The notes under the pieces were generated by a model. That model did no database searches and was not told the origin of the DNA. It was given only the letters and a program-made list of their open reading frames with translations. Below, one piece after another: positions 11,500-21,870 of a stretch of DNA of 64,000 nt (positions within the stretch are counted from its first letter, which is position 1; each line of letters starts with the position of its first letter). Source of the DNA: Gonocerus acuteangulatus (taxonomy: Eukaryota > Arthropoda > Insecta > Hemiptera > Coreidae); the NCBI GenBank assembly GCA_946811695.1, contig OX328125.1, positions 39,010,336-39,074,335 of the forward strand. The letters run 5' to 3'. Position numbers and translations under genes: made by a program.

Positions 11500-14400
11500 G
11501 GCGCATCGACAAATCTTGCCCATTAGCGCCGACATCCAGGGTGCAGCGAGGAATTCTCTAATTCCTGCCACAGGTGGGGATCGAACCCACCATCTCCCGC
11601 AGCTAAAGCATATTTATGCTAAAATGACCATTTTTTGGATGGTTTAGGGTTTACCGCTTCTGCAGTCAGTGTTAAAAAAAAATGTTACAGTGCATGGGTA
11701 ACTCCAGAACAAGATGATAAGAAAGGGGAAGAAAAGATTTTTAGCAATAAATCTAACAAAATATACTAAATCTTTGTCACCATTTTATAAAGCAATATAT
11801 TTTATTCTAAAAAGCAAAGGAAAATAAAATAAAATAAAGATAAAATATCTTTAAATAGTACGGAAAATTATCATAAAAGCAAATTCATATTTTGAAGACT
11901 TACCTTCTAACAGCTAATCCTCCAATGAGTTTATACCGGAGTGATTCTGCTTGAGCAATAGCACATAGCCCCCGCACAGCTACCTTCTCAGCGTAAAGAT
12001 CAAGAGATTGAGGAGGCAGATTAAACCGCTTCTGAACAACAGAAGTAAGCTCGCGTATTCTCCTTCCCTTTTCTCCGAGCACACTCTGTGTTCTAGTAGC
12101 CATTATGATAATCTCTGTTCTACTCGGCGTCACACGGATTTCAACACCGGAATAACCTTCTTCAGCAAGCTCCCGCATCAGAAAATCATTCAGCTCAGCT
12201 TTGAATACTCCATCAGCAACAAACTGATCATTCATAAGTAAATGGATATTAGAAAATACTATTAGAAAACCATCAAATTACAATAAAAATTAATTATTAT
12301 GTACATACATTTTAGTCAATGAACAATCTAGTGTATTAATTTTTTTCTTTATACCGAGTGACATTTTTTTGCTACTTTAATAGTGCACATAAATGGTGTA
12401 TAGGGTTAAGATCTGCTATTGAGGTGGTATTAGAAGCAATTGGTGCGTTTTGTACAATAGCCATTTGGTTTTTTCGCTTAATACTTGAGGTCATTGTCAT
12501 ATTGGAACAAATAAGGGCTCTCTATACCTCTATGTCAAACAATTTTTACTTTAAATTACTCCAACACATTCACATATTTCACAGCATTCATAAAACCATC
12601 AATTTCTGAAAATTTGACTAGTCTAGTGGGGTGCATACAACCTCAAATCAACGCCTACTACCTCAAACCTTCGCCAAACTTTACAGTAGGAAAGACTTTT
12701 TTTTTCTTCGAAAACTTAGCCGTTTTGGCTCTAAACAAAACTCTGTTCATCGGACCCAAAAACATTGAACTTGCTTTTATCTGAAAACAACAAATTTTTC
12801 CACAATGAAAGCGGTTTGTTCTCATGATCCCAGCAATATTTTAATATTTTTTGTAGATTTTTATAATTTATAAAAGGTGTTTTTCTTATTGTCTAGCCAC
12901 GTCACGGATTAAGATGTTACAGTTAGGATGATGCGATGTAATCTGCTTGCTCACGATTAAATAATTTGGATTTCTTTGCAGCTTTCTGCGGGATTCAAAC
13001 ACTTAAGCTGACATTTTCTGTTCAAGGTTCTTTATTGTCCCATATTCCCACTAGGGGTGGTGACTTTTCTTTAGAAAAAATAAAAGGCATTAGCCCTATC
13101 CTGGCTAGAAAAGGAGGTAGTTCTGAGTGAGAGCTGCCCAGAGCCCGATCTTCATGAAACTTCGTATACTTATTCATTTTGACCTAATTGAGAAGAAAAA
13201 AATTAAAAATCACTCGCGGTCAGGCCTAGAACAGTACTTATTAAGCACTAAAGTTGACTGTTATACAGGTTAAAAGCTGGTGTAAACGAAGTATTTGTAA
13301 ACACGGGCATGCGCGGAAAGTCAAATTGGGAGAGCCAGAATTGACCTAACTCTGATTTTCCTAAAACGTCGTATACTTATTCAATTCAACCCAATTAAGA
13401 ATAAAAACGTGAAAAAAATATCACTAACGACTAATTGTTTTTGCCATTATTATGATACAGCTCGTAATGTTATGATACTACTCGTTTATAGCCTGTATAA
13501 CAGTCAACTTTAGTGCTTAATAAATACTGTTCTAGGCCTGACCACGAGTGATTTTTAATTTTTTCTTCTCAATTAGGTCAAAATGAATAAGTATACAAAG
13601 TTTCATGAAGATCGGGCTCTGGGCAGCTCTCGCTCAGAACTACAGTCAGTAACAAAAGTTTCTGGACACTCAGTTCTTGTAAAATAATCACGATATCCAG
13701 TGAGATTGACCAATAAAAATAATGATGATAATTTTTCTCTTATTAATTCGCTTTTCTTTTAAATAACAAAACATGTCAACACTTAATAGATTTATTATTT
13801 TTAAAATGCGGAGATAGTTTGAAATTATTGCTTTGTTTTGAGGCAACAAAAGTTTCTGGACGTTTACTTACTGTTTACAAGTATCCTTCTAGGCTTACAA
13901 AGGGGCGTTCAAAGATCATGCCTAGGTTTAAAGTAATACAATTTCTTGTTAGTCAAAGTTATATTTTGCTCTGGTGCGGATATCTTATTAGTTATGGCGC
14001 GGACAACATTTAAAGAGCAGCAAATAATTGTTTTCAATTATGAAAAGGGAAAAAGTGTTCGTGAAATTAGCCGTATGGTAAATAGATGCAAAAGCACAGT
14101 GGCAAATGTAATAAATCGGTACAGGCATGAAGACAGATTAAATTTTAAAGCAAGTACCGGCCGCCCAAAAAAACTAAACGAACGTGATGAAAACAAAGTT
14201 TTAAGAAAAATTAAAATAAATCCAAAACTAAGTACTCCTGCCATTGCAGCAGAGATATACGGAGAAACTGGGAAAAAAGTCCACACTCAAACGATTAGAA
14301 GAGTATTGAAAAAAAAAAAATTTCCATGGGTGTTCACCTGGGCGTAAGCCAATGATCAATGAAAAAAATAGAAGGAAGAGGATTGAATTTGCAAAAACTT

Positions 14401-14608
14401 TCTACAATAAAAAATCTGAGTATTGGGCGAACGTTATATTTAGTGACGAGACAAAAATTGAGCTTTTTGGGTCACATAGGACAGGAAAAGTGTGGAGAAA
14501 AAAAATAAAGCGTTAAAAATTAAAAATATACAGCCCACAGTAAAACATGGGGGAGGCCTCTTTGACGGTGTGGGGGTGTATGGCGGCTGCAGGTGTTGGG
14601 CAGTTAAC

Positions 14609-14658
<50 letters not shown>

Positions 14659-15852
14659 GGCGCATCTACACCTAGGTCATTAGCGCCGACATCCAGGGTG
14701 CAGCGAGGAATTTTACCAGCGGGCCGTGGGATGATAAAATTCCTGCCGGAGGTTGGGAATCGAACCCATCTCCCGCTTATGAATCCAAGGCGCTAGCCAT
14801 TAGACCACGGGAGACCCCGTAAACGATTATTGATGGTAAAATGAATTCAGCAATGTATGTTGACATTTTAAAGAAAAATTTGATTCCAAGTACAGACATC
14901 TTAGGACTTAAGGGTAAGTTCCAGTTTTACCAGGACAATGATCCTAAACATACAAGTCTGACAACCCGAACTTGGTGCCTATATAATTGCCCGAAATTAG
15001 TCAATCCGCCACCTCAATCTCCCGACTTGAACCCTATTAAGCACCTGTGGCATCATTTAAAGCGGGAATTAAAGAAGATTCCAATAAGCTCCAAGGAAGA
15101 CCTCAAAAAGCGTGTTATCAAAGAATGGTCGACAATTCCGACTTCTGTGACCTCAAAATTGTTTTTTTTCTATGCCCAACAGGCTCAGGGAGGTAATGAA
15201 TGCAAGGGCAATCCCACAAAATATTAATTCAATTTTTTTAATCCTAAATATTGATGTTGTTGAATTTTGAAAAAAGTTCGTTTAAAACTGTTCAAAAACT
15301 TTTGTTACCTTCTTTTTCATTGATTTTTGTTTACTAATTCTATTGTTATCGTTGTTCACATGAAAAATTTAATTTAATTATGTTAAAGTACTCGTGAATA
15401 AAAGCACTAAACGTTATTACTAGTTTTATTGTTTAAAACCCCAACTGGTAATAATTGCAACATTTAATTTGCTGAGCCTGTAAGTGTCCAGAAACTTTTG
15501 TTACTGACTGTACCTAATAAGGAATAAAGGATTGTTGTTTGATGTTGTTAAACATTGATCTGTGAAACAAATTTAGATTTATCATAACGCCTATTTTAAG
15601 AGTATGAATTATTTTTTGGCATTGCAAATCTTTAATTTTTTTATTAATTAAATTGAATAAGTTCCTAATTTTTGGTCTTGAGTCAAACAAAAGGCATAAA
15701 AAGGTAAACAAATGGCGACAATGCCACTCCATTCCATCTCTTTCCAATGCAGATTCCAGATCTTACCATATGCAAATTAATGGAATTATAGTCACAAAAA
15801 CATCAACTTAACTACTTACTTTTCTTTTCTTTGAAATTGGCAAGGGCGGCAT
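8505..15852 (-). CDS. RPS3: Ribosomal protein S3, complete four-exon gene
   Basis: Structural protein of the 40S subunit at the mRNA entry channel, also implicated in ribosome quality control. The four exons join in frame to 717 nt (238 aa plus stop), close to the family length of about 240. Exon 1 gives [11 protein letters not shown]. Exon 2 begins [13 protein letters not shown] and carries the type-2 KH domain with its GxxG loop (GEKG, residues 61-64). Exon 3 encodes the conserved [18 protein letters not shown] segment. Exon 4 has [11 protein letters not shown] and the tail. All introns are GT-AG: intron 1 is about 3.6 kb and full of transposons, intron 2 is 1.75 kb, intron 3 is 1.3 kb. The C-terminal tail ([13 protein letters not shown]) is not one I recognise; this end is variable among animals. 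Upstream on the same strand lies LTV1, whose yeast product binds Rps3. Confidence 0.96.
9969..10156 (-). CDS. RPS3: RPS3 exon 3
   Basis: 188 bp, acceptor ATCCAG, donor CAAG|GTAGAC. Encodes residues 118-181 ([16 protein letters not shown].., RHVLLRQG). Phases match exons 2 and 4. Confidence 0.95.
11247..11645 (-). repeat. SINE-4 copy split by a SINE-1 insertion
   Basis: Matches, in reverse, the element at 51120-51380: GTCGGGTGGACCTA, TTTATGTTCCTGAATTTG, GCAGAAGGCTCTAAAC, GATGACTAAACTGG, GTCATTTTAGCATAAATATG. It is interrupted at GATGACTAA/GCTTTAGC by the poly-T end of SINE-1. Confidence 0.75.
11429..11595 (-). repeat. SINE-1 (tRNA-Glu-like), 5'-truncated
   Basis: A very long T tract (about 68 nt; poly-A tail of the minus strand), then the conserved ACGGCGCATCGACA and TTAGCGCCGACATCCAGGGTGC, up to the B-box complement GGGGATCGAACCCACC. 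The A-box end is missing. Confidence 0.85.
11904..12223 (-). CDS. RPS3: RPS3 exon 2
   Basis: 320 bp, acceptor GATCAG, donor AG|GTAAGTC. Encodes residues 12-117 plus two bases of Arg118, including the KH core [12 protein letters not shown] and [15 protein letters not shown]. Confidence 0.95.
12300..13039. other. RPS3 intron 1, anonymous part
   Basis: No gene is recognised. A segment near 12660-12900 (aagactttttttttcttcg, ctttatctgaaaacaacaa) has the flavour of a decayed Tc1-like element, but I could not define it. Confidence 0.3.
13040..13116 (+). repeat. SINE-2 fragment
   Basis: CCCACTAGGGGTGGTGACTTTTC, then GGCATTAGCCCTATCCTGGCTAGAAAAGG, as in the other SINE-2 copies. The 3' half is replaced by the foldback MITE that starts at about 13115. 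Confidence 0.75.
13994..15170 (+). pseudogene. Tc1 transposase pseudogene
   Basis: Starts [10 protein letters not shown] with paired HTH domains ([38 protein letters not shown] hinge). A frameshift in the A-run near 14310-14323 moves the frame from ..RRVLKKKK to [13 protein letters not shown]. The first catalytic Asp is in FSDET, the second in QDNDPKHTS. The expected catalytic Glu in NPIExLW is Lys here (NPIKHLW). A second frame change occurs near HGGG (about 14555), then a SINE-1 at 14613-14818. The gene cannot make active enzyme. Confidence 0.9.
14613..14818 (-). repeat. SINE-1 full-length, inserted in the transposase
   Basis: Read on the minus strand: GGGGTCTCCCGTGG, A box TGGTCTAATGG, B box GGTTCGATTCC, SINE body with CACCCTGGATGTCGGCGCT, end GCGCCGT and poly-A. 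The head resembles tRNA-Glu. A 9/10 target duplication flanks it (GTTAACGATT 14603-14612; GTAAACGATT 14819-14828). Confidence 0.92.
15820..15852 (-). CDS. RPS3: RPS3 exon 1
   Basis: 33 bp encoding [11 protein letters not shown], followed by donor GTAAGTAG. The start was chosen because LPISKKRK is the conserved insect-type N-terminus that must precede FVADG in exon 2, and both junctions are phase 0. An ATG inside the intron just before exon 2 is not the real start. Confidence 0.93.
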
Positions 15853-15914
15853 CTTAAATATTTTGACTAAGATTAAAACTTTCAGAGAACTCAAGCATAC
15901 ACAGGTCTACAAAG

Positions 15915-15922
15915 TAGAAAGG
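15915..15922 (-). promoter_or_regulatory. Possible 5'-TOP transcription start of RPS3
   Basis: About 70 nt upstream of the ATG the minus strand reads TTTCCTTTCTAC, a C-initiated pyrimidine run like the 5'-TOP start sites of ribosomal protein mRNAs. No TATA box is evident nearby. Position inferred from sequence only. Confidence 0.35.
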
Positions 15923-16173
15923 AAATGCGCCATGAAATTAAAAAAAAAAATCAGCAACGCAGCAAGATAAACAAGGCTGAGTCATCAATGCTTCCATGAT
16001 AACATTCTTAATTTCAAGTTTTTTGGTTAGTATTAAAATTTTCGTCCAAAAGAATCTGGTACATTGTAAATGATTTCTTTCGAGAAATACGGCTTTTAAA
16101 ATTAAGATTACTGCATGATTTTTTTAATTAGGGAAGACTATTCCGAGAAACCAGGAATACCCTATGATGGAAC

Positions 16174-16217
16174 AGCTCTCCATGAACATTATATATACAT
16201 ATAATGTTCATGGAGAG

Positions 16218-16283
<66 letters not shown>
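16174..16283. repeat. 20-bp-arm hairpin abutting a (TA)n tract
   Basis: AGCTCTCCATGAACATTATA (16174-16193) is perfectly inverted at 16200-16219 with a 6-nt loop, directly followed by about 64 bp of (TA)n. This tract shows none of the HINE flanks seen at the other TA tracts. Confidence 0.85.
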
Positions 16284-16286
<3 letters not shown>

Positions 16287-16465
16287 TTATTATGAATGCT
16301 CAATTTCAGAAATAGGAATGAAATGGACTTCGAAAAAATAAAAACCGTCAGAGCCTGAATAAGAAATGTCAATTTAACCTCAGAAACCCTGTTCAGAGAA
16401 ACGGAAAAGTTCAATTCTTCATGCCCACAAATTCCCATTTCAAAGACCGAAGCCTTACGTAAAAC

Positions 16466-16713
16466 ATGGGCGTATATCGACAAATTTTCGGAGGGGGGAT
16501 TTCGGAGGGCTGAGAACATTTGGGGGTATGGAATTCTAACAATGTTGAACTAGGAATAGTTAGCCAATTAAAACGCTATTTTACTCAAAAGAAATGATTT
16601 TTTTCTGAACTAAGTGGTCTTATTTAATTTATTTTTAAGGTTTTATGAAACATTCTTACCGATTTCGGGGGGGGGGGGGGGGACTGCAGCCCCCCCCCCC
16701 CCTTATATACGCC
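16466..16713 (+). mobile_element. G-rich MITE copy
   Basis: CATGGGCGTATAT start, GGGGGTATGGAATTCTAACAAT, TTATTTAATTTATTTTTAAGG, a long G run, CTGCAG, a C run and a TTATATACGCCC end. Short inverted termini, no coding capacity. Confidence 0.8.
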
Positions 16714-16970
16714 CTTGACGCGAAGCACTATAAAAACTCGTGCGTTTTAGACCAGGGAGGAGGGGTCAGGCAAGGAAGATAGTGTTTAATATTCATCAAT
16801 ACTTAGCCAAAGCTAAGACTAAAAACATTTTAAACCTCCTAGAGATAAGGTTATAACAGAGGGAAATTTTGCTGTACATTTTACTGCAGAGGGCATAAAA
16901 CCACGCCCTTTTCTGTCACCTAAGCAATATATTTGAACAGGCAACGTTTTAGTATAAATTGCTTTTAGCC

Positions 16971-17279
16971 ATAGGCGCATATAAGGGGGGAGGGCTGCAG
17001 CCCTCCATTATTTTGATTTCATCGGTAAAAATATGTCATAATAACCTTAAAAATAATATATTTATTTAATTACTTTATTACAAGGGCTTCACAACTATGG
17101 CTATGAGCCCATAAAAATAAATTAAATGAGATCACTTTGTTCAGAAAAAATAATTTTTTGTGGGTTTAATGTCGTTTGAGTTGGCTACCAATTCCAAGTT
17201 CTAGATTGATAGTACTCCATACCCCCAAATGCTCCAAGCCCCCCCCCCACCCCGAAATCATTTCCTATATGTGCCCATG
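16971..17279 (-). mobile_element. G-rich MITE copy
   Basis: Reverse copy: CATAGGCGCATATAAGGGGGG, CTGCAGCCC, ACCTTAAAAATAA, CAAGTTCTAGATTGATAGTACTCCATACCC over two blocks, ending CCGAAATCATTTCCTATATGTGCCCATG. About 60 bp extra in the middle. Confidence 0.78.
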
Positions 17280-17873
17280 CTTTCAGCCTTAGCTTTGACT
17301 TAGAATTCATAATCATTAAACAATATCTCCTTTGCTTGACCTGTCAAAGTTTTCCCTGGTCCTAAGCATGACAATCAGTTTTTATAGGGTTTCGAGTATT
17401 GCCTTGTTCCTTCAAATGGGAAGTTGCAAATGGCGGAATATTTCTCTCAGAATTTAGTGTAAGGGGAATTAAACTTTTCAGTCTATTTGAACTGGCCATT
17501 CACTATTTAAGGTACAATTCATTCATGCAAACATACATTAAAGCATGTTTTACTGAATGTTTAATTTTTGACATCCATGCAAACAGGAAAACAGAAAACA
17601 TACATTAACACATGTTTTACTGTATCCAGGGTGTAAAAAAATCATGATTTTTTAAATTGGATTTTTTACTAAAACCGGATTTAAAAAAGAAATCAGATTT
17701 TTTAAATGTATCTAGCCTATATAGAGAGCTGGTTATTACCTAGTTGTTCATTATATAAACCTGTAACTTAAATATTGGTTTATTTACAATGCAAATAATG
17801 GAATAACTATTGTAAGTGTTTTGTCTTAAATGGATAATTTTGGGAGCATAGTAGAATTGACGGATCATATATA

Positions 17874-18024
17874 CAGGGGTTGAAGTTGTCCTATATTTTG
17901 AGAGCGGAATTTCTGTAAATTTAAAGACAAATTGACAAAAATCTTTAATTTTTGGTGATTAAAGACATTAAATTTAAATGTTCAGAAACTGTGGTCTCAA
18001 AATATAGGACCATTTTGACCCCTG
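17874..18024. mobile_element. 151-bp hAT-like MITE
   Basis: Inverted ends CAGGGGTTGAAGTTGTCCTA..GAGA and TCTCAAAATATAGGACC..GACCCCTG, flanked by CATATATA / TATATATA (7 of 8 identical). Confidence 0.75.
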
Positions 18025-18954
18025 TATATATAATGACTTAATTTTCTAATTTTAAAACAAAGATTTTAGAAATGAAGCTTTACAGAAATATTAATCACTA
18101 GGGAACGCATATGGTTACATATTTTTTTTCTGATTCGTAAATTGTAAGTATTGATGTAATTCATCATGTTTTAAGTGATTTTAAAGTATTTAAACAGAAA
18201 AATATCCACATTATTGGGGGTATCCATAGTGGCTAAACAATTACCAGTTTAGTTGAATCCCACTCTTAAGAACAGTTGATTGTAGCCTTCAATCACACCA
18301 GTGACTTTAGTAGATGTTGAAAGATAATTCAGTTGCTTCAAAAGTATACTCAGATCAGACCGGCATCATTTCACGTTTGAAAATTTCAAAATTCAAGTTG
18401 TAGCAAACAATCTTCCAAAATAATGTTCATCTGTAGAAATTTTCAACTTTTCCCCCTTTTATAATGAGTTCCTAACTTTTATTTATGCTTTATTTTTCAA
18501 TATGTTAAACAGTTTTAGTCATTTTGTTCTATACTTTTGTTCTTTGCATTAATAATAACAGAGTTCCTACTTATTATTTATGCTTTTCTTTTCAATATTT
18601 TATAGTGTTTAAGGTATTTGTTTACTAAATATTTTCAATTTTTTATTACATACTTTATTATAAATGGTTAAATATATATGTACATATTTTGAATATTATT
18701 TTATATGAACATCCGTTCCCTATTAATCATGTATAATTACAATAACATTATTTATTGAAAGCTTTGAACAACACGCCAGTTTGTCAGCCTTTTTACGTCT
18801 AATTAGGTAGTTTCTCATTTGACTTTTTTTCTTTTTTTTGGTGCCTCATTTATTAATGTTCGAGTTTCTTAGGAAGGGCGTATAAATAACGCCAGAATTA
18901 ACAATTCTGTAATAAATCCATATTCCTAATTAAACTGATTTAGTTTATTTTTAC

Positions 18955-19420
18955 AATATATCTATTTAGAAAAGCACGACGTAAGATGTGGTTCGTTGCA
19001 ATATAACACAAATTTTGACCAATAGGGGTATGTTAGAAATGCATATCTATAGGAAAACCGCCCATTAGATGGTCCGATTTTGCTGGTTGACAAACTCGCT
19101 CAATTGTTTATTATGCCAATACATATTTTACATAGTTTCTTGGCAAAAAAAACAACACCAATTGTGATTGCTATCGTGTTAATTTTTTTAAATTTATTTA
19201 TTTTTTTTTTTTTACGGTGCATCGACAAATCTTGGCCATTAGCGCCGACATCCAGGGTGCAGCCTGGAATTTTCTCAGCGAGCGCTGAGATGAGAAAATT
19301 GCTGTTGCCGGTGGGGATCGAATCCACCATCTCCCGCTTATGAATCCAGCGCGCTAGCCACTAGACCACGGGAGGCCCCGCTATCGTGTTAATAAACTCA
19401 CAATTGTATATATACACAAA
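18955..19420 (+). repeat. Diverged HINE-A fragment
   Basis: Contains GGTCCGATTTTGCTGGTTGACAAACTCGCTCAAT and GCTATCGTGTTAATAAAC, close to the HINE-A segment GACCGATTTTGGTGGTTAACGAACTCG and GCTATCGTGTTAACAGAC. Split by SINE-1. Confidence 0.6.
19184..19379 (-). repeat. SINE-1, full-length
   Basis: Poly-T, ACGGTGCATCGACAAATC, GCCGACATCCAGGGTGCAGC, B-box complement GGGGATCGAATCC, A-box complement CTAGCCACTAGACCACGGG. Flanked by a perfect 14-bp target duplication GCTATCGTGTTAAT (19170-19183 and 19380-19393). Confidence 0.93.
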
Positions 19421-20364
19421 ACCAAGGGTTGAAATCATTCTTTCAACCCCTGCAGAAGTTGCCTTTCCTGTCATAAGCTGCTCTATTATTAACACTTCTT
19501 TTGAGGAAATTCAACATTTTAAGGCCGACGAATACTTCCTCCAGTTTAAAGCATTAACTTCACTCACTACCTGCCAATCTCTTTTATCTTAAACTTAAAA
19601 GGTATAGATGCAGAATTAAAAACAAAGTAAGGGTCATAAAAGAAACAGACTTTGAATAGATAAAAACGGTCAAGTGAGGATAGGCCCTAGGGACAAATAT
19701 AAAGACGAAATGTTGAAATGGCTGAAAAAAAGGCAGAACTAGTCAGATTTAAGTTAAAAAAATAAACTAAAGTTTAAAAAAATATATAATAATAGGTTTT
19801 TTAATAAAATCAATTAGTTTAAATCAATGTGTTTTTTTTTTATGAAATCAATTGATTTAAATCAACGATTTTTTAAAAGTAATCAAATGATTTTAATCAT
19901 GATTTAAATCATTGACACCCTGACTGTATCTTTAGTTTTATTTAATATAGATTTTTTTTTTTTTTTTGGGTTCTGCAAGAACAATCTTAAGTCGGCATTA
20001 TCAGTCAGCCAGAAATTATGTATGTGTGGTCTTAAAGAAGTCTAGTGAAATGTGTAATTGCGTACTTGTTTTTTTTAATGACTTGTCTTATGTAACTGTC
20101 AATTAATACGCTTTGTTTAATTTTGCCATACCATTGTAATGTTGTGGTTATGCTTGCAACAATATTAAGCAAATTTTCATTTTAGGAATCCAAGCCTGTG
20201 CAGCTTATCCCCGAGTGTTGAGAAAAGCTAACACTCTAAATGGTCTTCGCTAGAAGAAGAAATCTTGATTCATGTCCTTTGTGTACCTTATCAACTAGAC
20301 ACCATCAAATTCTGTCTTCTGAAAACATGCTCCAGGTGAGTTTTAAAGTTTGCTTAGCCTCATT

Positions 20365-20590
20365 ATGGGCGCATAGAAGGGGGGCTGCAGCCCCCTGACA
20401 TTTTTTTAGATTGGTAAAAATGTGTCATAAAACCTTTAAAAATAAATAAATAAGATTACTTAGTTCATAAAAACTATTTTATTTTAGGTGTAATAGCATT
20501 TTAGTTGGTTAAAACTATTCCAAGTTCTAAATTGTTAGTATTCCATACCCTGGAAATGGTCCCGAAATTATTTTCTATATACACCCATGA
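20365..20590 (-). mobile_element. G-rich MITE copy
   Basis: TATGGGCGCATAGAAGGGGGG, CTGCAGCCCCC, CCTTTAAAAATAAATAAATAAG, CCAAGTTCTAAATTGTTAGT, CATACCCTGG, ending TATATACACCCATGA. Confidence 0.8.
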
Positions 20591-20618
20591 GCCTCATGTG
20601 AGATTGAAATATTAAAAG

Positions 20619-21661
20619 TCTGTCACGCAGGAGCTGCATAACTAAGCACTTTCCTCAGAATTTGGGTAGTGTAGACTGCTTTCCAGAACAATTTGCTTAA
20701 AATATCCTACATAAATAAAATAAAAACGTGAATAGTTCTCATTTTGTAATGAGTAACTGATCAATTATTAATTTGCATCCAGAGTTATGTTTACACATGG
20801 TACCTACTACACTACGTAATAAATACAAAAATCCTCATATTATCGTATTTTGATCTAACGCAGGAACAGGATACAGTCACACTAGTGGTAGAAAGTGCTC
20901 CTTGCGGCGGCTTTTTGAACCTACGTCTGCCGGCTTTTCTATTCAAATATATTACAAATTAAACCCCCGCTTTCCGATTGACCGATTCAGCTCATTTTTA
21001 CAACACTTCTTTCTTATGAGTTACCCACGACGTATACAGCGTTTCGTTACAATACAGCAGAAATTACGACCGGTATGAGTATATTAGGAATTTGGGTCCG
21101 GAGTAAACCCCCCCTTCTAATGAACCGGTTTAGTTTCTTTTTACAACACATATTTACCTGTAGATTACCACTACGAATACCGAGTTTCGTCGAAATATAC
21201 CAAAAATCACGGCTGGTAGTGGCGAATTGGTATTGTGGGTCCAGAGTAAACCCCCCCCCCTCCTAATGAACCGATTTCGTTTATTTTTACAACACATATT
21301 TACCTGTGGATGAGCACTACGAATACCGAGTTTCGTCGAAATATACCAAAAATCACGGCTGGTAGTGGCGAATATGTATTGTGGGTCCGGAGTAAACCCC
21401 CCCTTCTAATGAACCGATTTAGTTCATTTTTATATCTCACTTTTCTCTCTATATTAACACTACGAATACCAAGTTTCGTTGAAATATAACAAATATTACG
21501 GCTGACATAGTCAAATAAGTGTTTTGGGTTCGGGGTAAACCCCCCCTTCCGGTGGACCGACTTTGGTGGTTAACGAACTCGTTCAATCGTTTGCTAATTG
21601 AATGCTATATACCAAGTTTCGTGACGAAAAAACAAAAACTCTGGCCGCTATCGTGTTAACA

Positions 21662-21713
<52 letters not shown>

Positions 21714-21870
21714 TATATATATATATATATATATATAGATATATATAAATTTTAACGGGGGTCATTTTCGGTGTCTACTAGGTAGGATCGATAAATATTT
21801 GAAGAAATTTTTCAAAAATTCCGTCATAGTCCAACCTCAATAGCTACTTTCCTTCGGAGGAAAGTGCTAA
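20619..21870 (+). mobile_element. HINE-A copy 1
   Basis: Starts TCTGTCACGCAGGAGCTGC with the subterminal AAGCACTTTCCTC. It has about five degenerate 130-150-bp internal repeats (each with GTAAACCCCCC and a ..GAACCGATTT.. motif), a (TA)n core at 21664-21742, GTCATTTTCGGTGTCTACTAG, and a 3' hairpin CTTTCCT-TCGG-AGGAAAG followed by TGCTAA. The 3' end is the inverse complement of the 5' subterminal motif. No coding capacity. Confidence 0.82.

Larger units (their letters stand above)
13643..15510 (+). mobile_element. Tc1-like transposon (IR/DR type), inactive
   Basis: Identical 28-bp terminal inverted repeats (CAGTCAGTAACAAAAG..GGACACT) flanked by TA at 13641-13642 and 15511-15512. Inner copies of the AACAAAAGTTTCTGGAC motif lie about 200 bp inside each end (about 13843 and 15300). 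This is the IR/DR arrangement known from Sleeping Beauty and Minos. It holds a broken transposase and a SINE-1 insertion. Confidence 0.92.
13115..15515. mobile_element. Foldback MITE with a Tc1 element inserted in its right end
   Basis: Long inverted arms: left about 13115-13290 (AGGTAGTTCTGAGTGAGAGC..), right about 13480-13641, completed by CCT at 15513-15515 beyond the Tc1. The interior has CACTAAAGTTGACTGTTATAC and ATTTGTAAACACGGGCATGCG, shared with foldbacks at 35690-36060, 38405-39029 and 44453-44870. The Tc1 sits at a TA inside the terminal AGAACTACCT. Confidence 0.8.
16330..17440. mobile_element. Foldback element (family F) hit by two G-rich MITEs
   Basis: Inverted arms share motifs with the cleaner copy at 34520-35005: GGTCAGGCAAGGAAGATAGTGTTTA / AACAATATCTCCTTTGCTTGACC, GCCAAAGCTAAG / CTTAGCTTTG, TTATAGGGTTTCGAGTAT and CCTTCAAATGGGAAGTTGC. 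It is interrupted by MITEs at about 16466-16713 and 16971-17279. Confidence 0.6.
17627..19922. mobile_element. hAT-type transposon, non-autonomous
   Basis: Ends CAGGGTGTAAAAAAATCATG and ..CATGATTTAAATCATTGACACCCTG, flanked by a perfect 8-bp duplication ACTGTATC (17619-17626 and 19923-19930). CAGGGTGT ends plus an 8-bp duplication are hAT hallmarks. No intact transposase is seen. Nested inside: a 151-bp hAT MITE (17874-18024), a HINE-A-like fragment (about 18955-19420) and SINE-1 (19184-19379). Confidence 0.88.

Noticed and set aside
11375..11647. Long poly-Phe / poly-Lys ORFs
   Set aside because: Translation of a SINE poly-T tail.
14749..14818. tRNA gene candidates with A and B boxes (also 19310-19379, 50501-50570)
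   Set aside because: They are heads of SINE-1 copies with a SINE body and poly-A; the cloverleaf is degraded.
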